The notes beneath the pieces are model-generated. The model made no database searches, was not told where the DNA came from, and worked only from the letters and a program-made list of their open reading frames with translations. DNA of 64,000 bases from Limnohabitans kasalickyi (lineage in GTDB: Bacteria; Pseudomonadota; Gammaproteobacteria; Burkholderiales; Burkholderiaceae_C). A program made the position numbers and the translations under genes. The stretch spans positions 1 through 64,000 of the forward strand of contig OZ248420.1 in the NCBI GenBank assembly GCA_965234325.1, given 5' to 3'. Of this stretch, positions 15,514 through 23,744 are shown one piece after another; the first letter of the stretch is position 1, and the number at the start of each line of letters is the position of its first letter.

Positions 15514-16994
15514 TGGTTCATTCCAAGTTGAATAAGTGAAGCCGACAGCGCGTCTTCTTGAAGCGGGAGGACTTGTTGCTGCGCCCATGTACTCACATGA
15601 GTGGCATCGAGCCCAAAGGCTTGTGAGATCAATCCGATTTCGTTGGTGCCAATCGCGCCCTTTTTTGCAATGCGCCGCGCCAGACGATTGGCGTTTGATG
15701 CCATCAGCATCCGAAAACGTAGGCTCATGTCCTGCTCTGCCGGAGGTGTGGCGTCCTCAGAAGGTTCGGTATCGTTGGTCTCGTTTTCTTGCTCGGCCTC
15801 TTCGGCATCCTCTTCTTCCACCATGTTCAGTGGGCGAAGCGGCTGATCGAGTCCTTGCAAGGGGTTGAGGTTTTCAGAGATGCGCGCTTCGTTTCGGGTC
15901 AACCAGCCGTTTTGGATACCGCTTTGGTAATAGGCCGATCGACTGGCTGCATCCCCTCGCATGAGGTTCGCAAAGTCAAACTCCACCTCCAACCGATCCC
16001 CTTCGAGCATCAAGTCCGACTCAATCGAAGCTTCCCAGCGTTCAGCCCACGGTGTCATGGTGTGCATGACGAACTCAAGGCTTTGCTGTTCAATGTTCGA
16101 GAAAGTCGCCCGATCTAAATCAGCAATCATGTGCGGTGGCACACGAAACATTCGGGCGATATCTGTTATCTGAAACTTGCGCAACTCCAAGAACTGAGCG
16201 TCCTTGTTCGTGACCCCCACCTCATGGAACTTCATGCCGTTCTCAAGCACCAGCACCTTGCCACGGTTAGAACCCGCCTGTGCCGATTGATACGAATCCC
16301 GAAAGACCCGCTTGGCTTCTGCATCCTTAAAGGTGCCCGGAAACTCAATCCAACCACCTGTGGGCTTGGCATCATTGGTGAAGAATCGTGCGCCATAGTC
16401 CTGAGCGGCGAGAGCCATTCCAAGACTTTCACGCGCCAGTTCTATCGGGCTCATCCCCATCAGCCCATCAGAGGACAAGCCCCTAAGGTGCCAAATCTGA
16501 CCGCGAGGGAATACCGTTTCGTCCCCGCTTTGCATTCGCACCCGGTAACGGAAGTCCCCGCTATCCATCACCTCCATTCGCACACGATCCGGATGGATGG
16601 GCATCAGCTCAGTGATTTCACCTTTGGGGTTAGAGATGATTTGGCAGAAGGCGTTTCCTCGCAAAGACAAATGCCCTTGCAGCATCTCGCGCCACTCAAA
16701 AGGGTTTTGAAATCGATTTGGTTTTCGAGCCAAAAGTCCGTAGAGCCAATGATCTGTCACCCGATCCTTGCCGCCGTCCTTGCGCTGGCGATACACCACC
16801 ACAGGCAAAGACGCCATAGTCTCAGACAAGATACGCACGCAGGCGTAAACAGCCGAAAGACGAAGCGCACCATCGGGCGAGACACGCATGCCCGAGGTGC
16901 TTCGTGCAGCAACTGGCTCAAAGAAGAAGTCCCCCCATGGAGAACGGTCCCCACCTGAAGCTCTGAATCGATCAAAAAAGGAGAACATTCCCAT
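15510..16994 (-). CDS. Portal protein, HK97 family
   Basis: A 494-residue protein with the family features LSAVYACVRILSETMASLPV near residue 46, WREMLQGHLSLRGNAFCQII, YRVRMQSGDETVFPRGQIWHLRGLSSDG and a C-terminal acidic tail of glutamates (about residues 395 to 415). The portal forms the dodecameric ring through which DNA is packaged and to which the connectors attach. Its gene is directly after the large terminase and overlaps the protease gene by four bases. Confidence 0.93.
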   Translation of the reverse strand: MGMFSFFDRFRASGGDRSPWGDFFFEPVAARSTSGMRVSPDGALRLSAVYACVRILSETMASLPVVVYRQRKDGGKDRVTDHWLYGLLARKPNRFQNPFEWREMLQGHLSLRGNAFCQIISNPKGEITELMPIHPDRVRMEVMDSGDFRYRVRMQSGDETVFPRGQIWHLRGLSSDGLMGMSPIELARESLGMALAAQDYGARFFTNDAKPTGGWIEFPGTFKDAEAKRVFRDSYQSAQAGSNRGKVLVLENGMKFHEVGVTNKDAQFLELRKFQITDIARMFRVPPHMIADLDRATFSNIEQQSLEFVMHTMTPWAERWEASIESDLMLEGDRLEVEFDFANLMRGDAASRSAYYQSGIQNGWLTRNEARISENLNPLQGLDQPLRPLNMVEEEDAEEAEQENETNDTEPSEDATPPAEQDMSLRFRMLMASNANRLARRIAKKGAIGTNEIGLISQAFGLDATHVSTWAQQQVLPLQEDALSASLIQLGMNQ

Positions 16995-16998
16995 AGCT

Positions 16999-18711
16999 TC
17001 AGAGCACCATCAACTCATAGTCAGAACCAAGCACCACCGATTCACCGGGTTTGATGGCGCGTGAGAGCGCCATGATCAGCGCCACGATTCCGTCTATCTT
17101 GTTTTCTGCTCGCTCCTTGCGTGGATAGATGTTGTCTTTGACGTCCAAGTGAGCCACCACGTTGCTGGCCATCCAGCCAAGAACAGGGTCGCCATCGTGA
17201 ACGAGCTTCTTTTGCAAGACCAGGGCTTCCAAGGTCTTCATGGGTTCGCTGAAGTTCAAGACCGTTGGTCGAACCTCAATCATTGGCAACCCCTCCGACA
17301 GCATCCTTGTGGATAACTGCGTGGCTTGAAATGGATCGAATGCCACTGCTTGAATTTCATAGCGCGTGGCCATGTCCAACAAGTCCGCCTCGATCCACCC
17401 AAAATCAATCACGTTGCCGGGAGTAACGATCAATCGCCCAGAGTGCATCCAACCGGAGTACTGGCTATTCACCGCAGAATTGACCGTGTCTTCTGGCAGG
17501 TAGTACTTACCAAAGGTCACAAATGCATCGGTGATTTCAGGATGTCTAAACACGATCAACAGGGCTGCGATGTCTGTCTTGCTAGCCAGGTCAAGACCAA
17601 TCCAGCAAGGCTGACCTTCAAACTGCTCGATGAACATGCCCTGCTCAGCGCAAGCATCCCATGCCCGCATATCCATCCAAGCGGTGTCAGCATTGACCCA
17701 CTCGTTGAGATGCTTGGTCTTGAAGTTGTTCACCGCACTTGGCAACTGCATCGCCTTTGCTTGCAAAGGTCCAAGCACCTCCGAGCGCACCGAAATGCCC
17801 CAGTTGGGATTAGCCTTGATGAGCGACTCTTCAGTCGTCCAGTCATCTCCGTCATCTAGTCCGTAGATGATTCCGAATTGGGTGTCATCCTCGAACACCT
17901 CATCAAGCAGCTTTGTCACAAACGAGCGGACCTCGTAACAGATGCCTGCACGGTTACTACCAGCCGTAGTAATGACCCAAAGCAGGGAGTTGTCCCGTTT
18001 ACCGGTACCAGTTTCAACAACGTCATAAACCGTGCGGGTTTTATGCGCATGCAACTCGTCCACACAACCGAAGTGAATGTTCAGACCATCTAGCGTGGAG
18101 CCCTCAGCCGACAGAGCTTCAAACTTCGACCCCGAGGCCATCACGTTCATGTTGTGCGCACCGACATTCACCGAGAACCGATTACGAAATCCCGGACTGC
18201 GACGCGCCATGGTTTGTGCGTCCCCGAAAACGATACGAGCCTGATCACGTGTTGTGGCCAGTGAGTAAACCTCCGCACCACCTTCGCCATCAGCTGCAAG
18301 CATGTACAGCCCAACAGCAGAAGACAAAGTTGATTTGGCGTTTCCTCGTGGAACCTCGATATACGAGCGACGAAACCTTCTCGTCCCATCAGCCTTCACC
18401 CAACCAAACACCGTCGCGAGGATGAATACTTGCCATGGCTCCAAAGTGATGGGCTCACCTGCAAGAGGACCTTTGACGTGCGGTAATCGTTCAATGAACG
18501 CACACAGGTTGTCTGCCGGGTAGTAGCTCTTACCGCTTTTGCTTGTGAGCTTTGGATTGAATTGGTAAGGACTGGACTTTCCCTTGAACTTCTTCAAATC
18601 ATTGAGTTGTCGCTTGCAAGCTGCCTTAACCCATTTGCACGCAAGAATCTCTCCGGCCACGACTCTCTCTGCGTACATCTTGGCAATGTCCGCATAACTG
18701 TCTTGTGCCAT
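16999..18711 (-). CDS. Terminase large subunit
   Basis: The 570-residue protein has an N-terminal ATPase with the Walker-A-like segment EVPRGNAKSTLSSAVGLYML and a downstream DELHAHKTR box in place of a DExx motif. The C-terminal nuclease region contains the acidic residues of CWIGLDLASKTDIAALL and AVAFDPFQATQL. This is the packaging motor of HK97-like phages. It translocates DNA into the prohead and cuts it. The gene follows the small subunit with a five-base gap. The length and motifs appear intact. Confidence 0.94.
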   Translation of the reverse strand: MAQDSYADIAKMYAERVVAGEILACKWVKAACKRQLNDLKKFKGKSSPYQFNPKLTSKSGKSYYPADNLCAFIERLPHVKGPLAGEPITLEPWQVFILATVFGWVKADGTRRFRRSYIEVPRGNAKSTLSSAVGLYMLAADGEGGAEVYSLATTRDQARIVFGDAQTMARRSPGFRNRFSVNVGAHNMNVMASGSKFEALSAEGSTLDGLNIHFGCVDELHAHKTRTVYDVVETGTGKRDNSLLWVITTAGSNRAGICYEVRSFVTKLLDEVFEDDTQFGIIYGLDDGDDWTTEESLIKANPNWGISVRSEVLGPLQAKAMQLPSAVNNFKTKHLNEWVNADTAWMDMRAWDACAEQGMFIEQFEGQPCWIGLDLASKTDIAALLIVFRHPEITDAFVTFGKYYLPEDTVNSAVNSQYSGWMHSGRLIVTPGNVIDFGWIEADLLDMATRYEIQAVAFDPFQATQLSTRMLSEGLPMIEVRPTVLNFSEPMKTLEALVLQKKLVHDGDPVLGWMASNVVAHLDVKDNIYPRKERAENKIDGIVALIMALSRAIKPGESVVLGSDYELMVL

Positions 18712-18716
18712 TGAAG

Positions 18717-19178
18717 TTATCCCGCGATATCAGCCCACGGATCCAAATCGTCATCTGCTGCCTCCATCGGCAATGTGACTCTGGATCGAGATGCAGGCGT
18801 GAACCCCATCTCAGTAGCGGCTTTAGTCATGATCTGTGCCTGCTTATTGGCAATCGCTAAATATGGCGACTGCATCGGCACACCTGTGTTTGGGGCTTTA
18901 ACAAGCAACCCAGTTTTTGCAATGCCCGCTTGAGCCTTTCTATAAAGGTCTGCAGCACATGCCCAGACCTCAAGCACCGACATGTCCAACTTCTTGAGCA
19001 AATTGGGCGGTGCGCACTCAAGCGCATATCTCCAAGCTGCCTTTGCCCCATCGGGCATGTAATCAGGTGGTTCAACCAAGTCGCCAATTGGCTTTGGTTC
19101 GCGCAAATTCGTGCGGCACTTTTGAAGCGTGCCTTTGATTTGCTTAACTTTGGTGGGTAGCGGTTTTCGACCGGCCAT
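18717..19178 (-). CDS. Terminase small subunit, P27 family
   Basis: A 153-residue protein starting MAGRKPLPTKVKQIKGTLQ, with the P27-family features PPDYMPDGAKAAWRYALECAP and a C-terminal SRSRVTLP. It recognises the packaging site on phage DNA and loads the large subunit. The basic N-terminus fits DNA binding. It lies just upstream of the large subunit and downstream of an HNH endonuclease gene, an arrangement common in HK97-like phages. Confidence 0.92.
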   Translation of the reverse strand: MAGRKPLPTKVKQIKGTLQKCRTNLREPKPIGDLVEPPDYMPDGAKAAWRYALECAPPNLLKKLDMSVLEVWACAADLYRKAQAGIAKTGLLVKAPNTGVPMQSPYLAIANKQAQIMTKAATEMGFTPASRSRVTLPMEAADDDLDPWADIAG

Positions 19179-19281
19179 AAATATCCATCTCTGGGGGAGC
19201 CCCCCCTAGTTCAATTTGCACGCGCAAAAATTTGAGCTGGCGAGCGCATCTTTGGCTACCAAACGTAGAGATTTAGACCCC

Positions 19282-19656
19282 CTACCCCCCAGCAGTGCGC
19301 CGCCAACTCTCCGCAGCTGTCTTACGGTTGTGACAAGACACACACAAAGCTTGAAGGTTCGCCGTATCTAGGCGGGCACCTCCATCCTTAATGGGTAGCA
19401 CGTGGTCCACAACTACGGCAGCAACCGTCCGCCCTTGGTCAGCACACGCCCTGCAAAGGGGGTGCAACCGCAGGAAATTGGCACGCAAACGCCGCCAATT
19501 ACTTGATTGATAGAACCCCACCTCTTTGTCAAAACTACGCCGCATACGCCCGTAATCACGGTGGACCAAAGCACGGTGGCTGTCGCAGTAGCCAGGGTTA
19601 GCCAAGACAGCCATACATCCCGGATATCTGCAAGGCGTAGGCGCACTTCTTGGCAT
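19282..19656 (-). CDS. HNH endonuclease next to terminase
   Basis: This 124-residue protein has N-terminal zinc-binding-type cysteines (CRYPGCMAVLANPGYCDSH) and a C-terminal HNH motif, VDHVLPIKDGG followed by NLQALCVSCHNRKT, with a CRAC pair (LCRACADQG) that completes a second metal site. HNH nucleases beside terminase genes are needed for cohesive-end cutting or packaging in several HK97-type phages. There is a 103-base gap to the small subunit that may contain the cos or pac region. Confidence 0.9.
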   Translation of the reverse strand: MPRSAPTPCRYPGCMAVLANPGYCDSHRALVHRDYGRMRRSFDKEVGFYQSSNWRRLRANFLRLHPLCRACADQGRTVAAVVVDHVLPIKDGGARLDTANLQALCVSCHNRKTAAESWRRTAGG

Positions 19657-19765
19657 ATCAATCGGCTTTCAAGAAATAAGCGACACATCGCGTAATTGAC
19701 TTGGCTTCATCTCGATTCAGAGCGTCAATGCTTTACATCGCAACACGAACAGGAGTAATAAAGAA

Positions 19766-19972
19766 ATGAATCAAACGAAACAACTCAACGAGCTCTTTGA
19801 GCGGATTGCCAAAGAGCATCTCCACATTGAAACGCTTGAAACACAAAACCGTGACAGAGACGACTTTCACGACGTAGCGGTTTGGTCAATCAAGAGCGCG
19901 CTTGAAGCCGCTTTCGCCGCAGGTGCTTTAGCAGCACAAAACACATCAACAACATCGAAAGGTAAAAAATGA
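19766..19972 (+). CDS. Small DUF6900-like protein in plus-strand prophage cassette
   Basis: The 68-residue protein starts MNQTKQLNELFERIAKEHLH and continues with HDVAVWSIKSALEAAFAAG, a pattern I associate with the DUF6900 group of small phage or plasmid proteins. It is predicted all-helical and cytosolic. CAGGAG lies about 10 bases before the ATG. Its stop overlaps the next start (ATGA). It is the first of four genes on the strand opposite to the rest of the prophage. The function is unknown. Confidence 0.7.
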   Translation: MNQTKQLNELFERIAKEHLHIETLETQNRDRDDFHDVAVWSIKSALEAAFAAGALAAQNTSTTSKGKK

Positions 19973-20409
19973 AACTCACAGACAGCCAGCGCCACTTGCT
20001 CCAAGCGGCGGCAAAACATCCGCAGAAACTACTGACAGACTTCCCAGCCAACCTTAAAGGAGGGGCACTCATCAAAGTGCTCACAGCACTTGGTAACGCA
20101 GAGCTGATCACTCCACACAGCAAATCACCTGAGGGGACAACACAATTTGTGATCACCCGCTCAGGACTTGAAGCGATTGGAGAAAGCTCAGCCACGCCGA
20201 TAAAGCGCCGCGATGGCACTAAGCAAGCAACCATGATCGAGCTGCTCAAGCGCCCCGAAGGCGCAAGCCTTGCAGAGCTTGTTCAAGCGACCGCTTGGCA
20301 ACAACACACCGTGCGAGGCGCGATGGCTGGGGCTTTGAAAAAGAAACTGGGCTTGAACATCGTGTCAGAGAAGACAGATGGTCAAGAACGTAAGTACCGC
20401 ATCGTTTGA
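19969..20409 (+). CDS. DUF3489 protein with winged-helix character
   Basis: A 146-residue protein. The N-terminal half (TDSQRHLLQAAAKHPQ, GGALIKVLTALGNAELIT) resembles a small winged helix. The C-terminal part (KQATMIELLKRPEGASLAELVQAT and WQQHTVRGAMAGALKKKLGL) is the DUF3489 domain, also an HTH-like fold. DUF3489 proteins are widespread in proteobacteria and their function is not established; DNA binding is a reasonable inference. It is coupled to the upstream gene by a four-base overlap. Confidence 0.8.
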   Translation: MKLTDSQRHLLQAAAKHPQKLLTDFPANLKGGALIKVLTALGNAELITPHSKSPEGTTQFVITRSGLEAIGESSATPIKRRDGTKQATMIELLKRPEGASLAELVQATAWQQHTVRGAMAGALKKKLGLNIVSEKTDGQERKYRIV

Positions 20410-20416
20410 GGTGAAC

Positions 20417-20776
20417 ATGAAAACCATGACCATCACCATCGAACGCACGCCTCGAACCTTGAAATTTGGAGGTGAGCTGATTGAAGTTGAAGAACTCAGC
20501 GTTGAACTCCCATTTGCACGCAAACCATGCAGCCTCGAAGAGGTGGGTGGCTACGGCAACTACAAGGTGCTCGTCACTGAAACCAAAGAGATGACACCCG
20601 AAGAGTTCGACTCCTTTGGCCGAACACTCCTCAAGTCACGTGAGTGGCTAGCTGGCAAAGGAGGTGGCACAGGTGACGGCTTCTTGTGCGTTGAGATCAA
20701 AGCACCAGGTCGACCATACCTTTACGTCAACCCCGAAGGTGGGGACTACGCCCGTTATGTTGCGCGATTGGGTTGA
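20417..20776 (+). CDS. Small phage-cassette protein, DUF6329-like
   Basis: From the ATG at 20417 this encodes 119 residues beginning MKTMTITIERTPRTLKFGGE, with later LEEVGGYGNYKVLVTETKEMTPEEFDSFGRTLL and a glycine-rich CVEIKAPGRPYLYVNPEGGDYARYVAR. It is predicted to be an alpha-beta soluble protein. It resembles a family of uncharacterised proteins often next to DUF3489 genes. GAGGTGAAC just upstream supplies the ribosome-binding site. The role is unknown. Confidence 0.65.
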   Translation: MKTMTITIERTPRTLKFGGELIEVEELSVELPFARKPCSLEEVGGYGNYKVLVTETKEMTPEEFDSFGRTLLKSREWLAGKGGGTGDGFLCVEIKAPGRPYLYVNPEGGDYARYVARLG

Positions 20777-20779
20777 ACA

Positions 20780-21025
20780 ATGACATTGCTTTACTTCAAA
20801 CCTTTAAGCAAACAAACCATTGACCTCAATGGCCCTGATGGCAATGCATGGTGTTTGCTTGGAACGGGCCAATCATTGGCTCGTAACCTGCGCATCGACT
20901 TTGAGCCAATCCGCACCGAGATGATGTCTGGCAACTATAGGCATTTGGTGGAGACTTTTGACAAACACTTTGGTGAGTACGTCGATTTGGTACTCCCCAA
21001 AAGCTGGATTTCAGCTGAGGACTAA
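20780..21025 (+). CDS. Small hypothetical protein, last gene of plus-strand cassette
   Basis: This 81-residue protein starts three bases after the previous stop codon, consistent with one transcript. It includes KQTIDLNGPDGNAWCLLGTGQSLAR and ends with FDKHFGEYVDLVLPKSWISAED. No domain is recognised. A strong terminator follows directly, closing the cassette. Confidence 0.6.
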   Translation: MTLLYFKPLSKQTIDLNGPDGNAWCLLGTGQSLARNLRIDFEPIRTEMMSGNYRHLVETFDKHFGEYVDLVLPKSWISAED

Positions 21026-21027
21026 AC

Positions 21028-21064
21028 AAAAAGGCGGTGGGTCACCCCTACCGCCTTTGCTTTT
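21028..21064. terminator. Bidirectional terminator between cassette and HU gene
   Basis: AAAGGCGGT and ACCGCCTTT form a perfect nine-base stem around a loop of 11 bases. It is followed by GCTTTT on the plus strand and by TTTTTGTTT on the minus strand. It can end both the plus-strand cassette and the convergent HU gene. Confidence 0.8.
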
Positions 21065-21077
21065 AAGCAAGTGAAGA

Positions 21078-21359
21078 TTACTTCTTCTTGTTCACTGCAG
21101 CCTTGAATGCTGCACCCGCTGTGAATTTTGGAACTGTAGCGGCTGCGATTTTGAGCGCTTCGCCGGTTCGTGGGTTCTTACCAGTGCGTGCAGCACGCTT
21201 TGAGGCTTTGAATGTACCGAAGCCGATCAACTGGACATCTTCCTTCTTGGCGACTGTTTTGGTGACGATGTGCACTAAGGCCTCCAAGGTACGACCCACA
21301 GCAGCTTTGCTTTGGTCTGTTTCTTTGGACAGGGCTTCGATAAGTTCAGTTTTATTCAC
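21078..21359 (-). CDS. HU-family DNA-binding protein
   Basis: A 93-residue histone-like protein with the family signature GFGTFKASKRAARTGKNPRTG (DNA-binding beta arm) after an N-terminal helical dimer segment (MNKTELIEALSKETDQSKAA). The C-terminus ends in a lysine-rich tail. HU bends DNA nonspecifically. Its location inside the prophage suggests it is phage-borne and may assist replication or packaging. It is clearly distinct from the host ihfB gene at 48.4 kb. Confidence 0.92.
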   Translation of the reverse strand: MNKTELIEALSKETDQSKAAVGRTLEALVHIVTKTVAKKEDVQLIGFGTFKASKRAARTGKNPRTGEALKIAAATVPKFTAGAAFKAAVNKKK

Positions 21360-21476
21360 TCGTTTCTCCTTTTGTTTGAGCGAGGTGAGATTCTCACGCC
21401 AAAACCCCTCAATTTGAGGACGGATACAGCAGGGATTCTTCTGAGTCTTTTGGCTGCAAAACCGATCAGTTATCTG

Positions 21477-22724
21477 CTAAGCAGCTTCTGGCTCTAAAAG
21501 TGCATCCAGCTCCCGGTTAGAGAGAACCGCCTTTTCGCCCGTGTACTCCTCCCAGCGTTTGACGATGACGTCGACAAACTTCGGATCCAACTCAATCAGT
21601 CGGGCCTGACGATTCGTTTTCTCGCAAGCGATCAACGTTGTGCCTGATCCGCCAAAGAGATCGAGCACGATGTCTCGGCTCTTAGATGAGTTTTGAATGG
21701 CTCGCTCCACCAGCTCAACTGGCTTCATCGTGGGATGCAAGTCGTTGACTCGGGGCTTGTTGTAGTTCCAGATGTCTGACTGATCGCGGTCACCGCACCA
21801 GAAGTGATCCGTTCCCTGCTTCCAGCCATAGAGGATGGGCTCGTATTGGCGTTGGTAGTCCGAACGACCAAGTGTGAAAGTGTTCTTGGCCCAGATGATG
21901 AACGTGGACCATTTGCCACCAGCATCAATCCATGCCTTTTGGAGCGTGTGCAATTCTGAGGAACTCATGCATACGTAGCACGCGCCCTTCGTCACAACGA
22001 GCAAGTTCAAGCAAGCGTCGTAGAGGAATTGATAGAAGCCATCGCCCAAAGCATCGTTCATGATGCGACGATCCTTGCCGCGCATCTTGTCTTTGGCACT
22101 GTTGCCATAGTCGACGTTATAGGGTGGATCGGTGAATGCCATGTCAGCGAGTTGGCCATCCATGAGCTTCTCAACATCTGCGAGCATGGTTGAGTCGCCA
22201 CACAGGAGGCGGTGGTTACCGAGAATCCACAGGTCACCAGGTTTGGATACAGGTTCCAAGGGTGGCTCTGGGACTGCGTCATCTTCGGTCAAACCACCGC
22301 CAGCCTCTCCATTGAGCAGTCGCTCGAGTTCTTCGTCGCCAAAGCCCAAAAGACCAAGGTCAACCTGTGCACCTTGGAGCTCTTGCAACTCCAGCGTGAG
22401 TAATCCGTCATCCCAACCTGCATTCAAGGCAATGCGGTTGTCGGCAAGGATGTATGCCTTCTTCTGGGTCTCACTCAGGTGAGCGAGCTCAATGACTGGA
22501 ACCTCCTTGAGACCAAGCTTGCGTGCCGCAGCAAGGCGTCCATGGCCTGCAATCAAACCGTGCTCCCCGTCTGTGAGGATGGGGTTGTTAAAGCCAAACT
22601 CGGAAATGGATGCGGCAATTTGTGCCACTTGTTCCTCGCTGTGGGTCCGTGCATTACGGGCATAGGGGATCAAGTTATCCACAGGGGTCATACGCACCTC
22701 TGGGCGAATTTGTGAGTTGCTCAT
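21477..22724 (-). CDS. ParB-like domain fused to DNA adenine/cytosine-N4 methyltransferase
   Basis: The 415-residue protein has an N-terminal ParB/Srx-like domain (about residues 10 to 100, with LIAGHGRLAAARKLGLKEVPV) and a C-terminal DNA methyltransferase. The catalytic TDPPYNVDYG motif precedes the SAM-binding DLFGGSGTTLIACEK motif, the order of class-beta amino-methyltransferases. Such fusions are common in phages and may protect phage DNA from restriction or regulate packaging. No cognate restriction enzyme gene is adjacent. The start MSNSQIRPEV has GGAA upstream. Confidence 0.9.
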   Translation of the reverse strand: MSNSQIRPEVRMTPVDNLIPYARNARTHSEEQVAQIAASISEFGFNNPILTDGEHGLIAGHGRLAAARKLGLKEVPVIELAHLSETQKKAYILADNRIALNAGWDDGLLTLELQELQGAQVDLGLLGFGDEELERLLNGEAGGGLTEDDAVPEPPLEPVSKPGDLWILGNHRLLCGDSTMLADVEKLMDGQLADMAFTDPPYNVDYGNSAKDKMRGKDRRIMNDALGDGFYQFLYDACLNLLVVTKGACYVCMSSSELHTLQKAWIDAGGKWSTFIIWAKNTFTLGRSDYQRQYEPILYGWKQGTDHFWCGDRDQSDIWNYNKPRVNDLHPTMKPVELVERAIQNSSKSRDIVLDLFGGSGTTLIACEKTNRQARLIELDPKFVDVIVKRWEEYTGEKAVLSNRELDALLEPEAA

Positions 22725-22762
22725 GCGAGTTCCTACAATTGACCCTCAAGAAAGATGGTCAG

Positions 22763-22978
22763 ATGAATATTGAAGTGAAAGAAGGATTCCTCGCCCGCAG
22801 ATTGGGTAAGGATTTCAAAGAAGATGGATTTGTCCCCCTAAATCCGGGGACTTATAAGGTTTCAGGCCCCGCAGAACACGGCTACCTGGCTGTGATCGTT
22901 TCTGCCGAAGTGACGGGCTACATCCATGTGGACAAGCTCGAAGAGTTCGTGAAACAAGATCTTGTTGTGATTCGCTGA
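22763..22978 (+). CDS. Small hypothetical protein divergent from the methyltransferase gene
   Basis: A 71-residue protein from the ATG at 22763, starting MNIEVKEGFLARRLGKDFKE and ending VDKLEEFVKQDLVVIR. It has a compact beta-rich look without motifs I recognise. The upstream region between it and the methyltransferase start is only 38 bases, so promoters of the two genes must overlap their coding ends. It may be a phage accessory gene. Confidence is moderate because it is short. Confidence 0.5.
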   Translation: MNIEVKEGFLARRLGKDFKEDGFVPLNPGTYKVSGPAEHGYLAVIVSAEVTGYIHVDKLEEFVKQDLVVIR

Positions 22979-23099
22979 ATCAAGTTGCTTTGATTCCCAA
23001 GGTATCGAGAATTTATCTGATTTCAGATCGAAATGCGACACCCCTTTTTGCGCCGTTTTCCTCACTCGCCGTAACCTAATAAGCACTCTCCTGAAGTCG

Positions 23100-23149
23100 T
23101 TGGAAATATTGCCCAAAATTGCCAACATCCCATTTGGGCAACATTCCAA
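23100..23149. repeat. Extended imperfect inverted repeat after DUF6362-like gene
   Basis: The arms TTGCCCAAA and TTTGGGCAA match perfectly over nine bases, and outside them TTGGAA and TTCCAA match over six more, with a short mismatch between. The loop is about 15 bases. There is no following T-run, so it is not a standard terminator. It lies between two convergent phage genes and could be a transcript end, an RNA processing site or a protein-binding site. Confidence 0.6.
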
Positions 23150-23160
23150 CTCTTCCCCCT

Positions 23161-23535
23161 TCACGTTTTGATTTGGTTGATCACCTGCAGAATTGCGTAC
23201 TGCCAGTGCCGCTGCGCTGTTCGGGAGCAACAGCCAAAGCGTTGACCAATGTCGCGCCACCCATAGCGTCTGGCTCGCATCCATACGAGCTTTCGTTGTT
23301 CAACCTCAAGGCATTGAATCCAGCGCATGACCTCAAGCATCTCGTCGACCTCAGCGGGTGACGGTGGAAACTTGATGTAGCGACGCTCTTCGACTGCGCT
23401 GCGCTCAGTGCCTGTGTTTTTCATCTCAGGCCAGTAGCTCACATAGCCTTGTACCTTGACTGCTGGCAGTCGGTAGGCCGTGCGTGCTGCTTGGCGAAAG
23501 CGCTCGCCAACGCTCTCGATCGTGTGCTCATCCAA
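23161..23535 (-). CDS. DUF6362-like phage protein with HTH C-terminus
   Basis: A 124-residue protein whose C-terminal part (WMRARRYGWRDIGQRFGCCSRTAQRHWQYAI) is a helix-turn-helix like that of sigma factor region 4 and of late-gene regulators. The N-terminus includes VEERFRQ-type helical residues and a conserved YWPEM motif. It resembles the DUF6362 group found at the end of early regions in temperate phages. A late-transcription regulator or DNA-binding role is inferred from position and fold, not proven. Confidence 0.75.
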   Translation of the reverse strand: MDEHTIESVGERFRQAARTAYRLPAVKVQGYVSYWPEMKNTGTERSAVEERRYIKFPPSPAEVDEMLEVMRWIQCLEVEQRKLVWMRARRYGWRDIGQRFGCCSRTAQRHWQYAILQVINQIKT

Positions 23536-23743
23536 TTTTTCCCCCTTTGTTTTTTATCCCATACAGCCTGTTGCCTATGCGCTCAATGAGTTGTTGTTCT
23601 AAGAAATCGAGCCTTTGATCGTTTGCAGCGATCACGAGCAAGTGGTTGTTTTGCCAGCCTTCGCGCTTGGTGCGCTCAATATCCATCGGGATGGGTTGAG
23701 CGCGACCGAGTGGAGATGGGTAACGAACGTGCGGGAACTTCAT
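23528..23743 (-). CDS. Small hypothetical phage protein
   Basis: From the ATG at 23743, preceded by GAGGAGATG, this encodes 71 residues beginning MKFPHVRYPSPLGRAQPIPM. The C-terminal part (DQRLDFLEQQLIERIGNRLYG) is probably helical. It overlaps the next gene by eight bases and follows the RuvC-like gene by one base. I see no recognisable domain. Confidence 0.55.
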   Translation of the reverse strand: MKFPHVRYPSPLGRAQPIPMDIERTKREGWQNNHLLVIAANDQRLDFLEQQLIERIGNRLYGIKNKGGKIG

Positions 23744-23744
23744 C

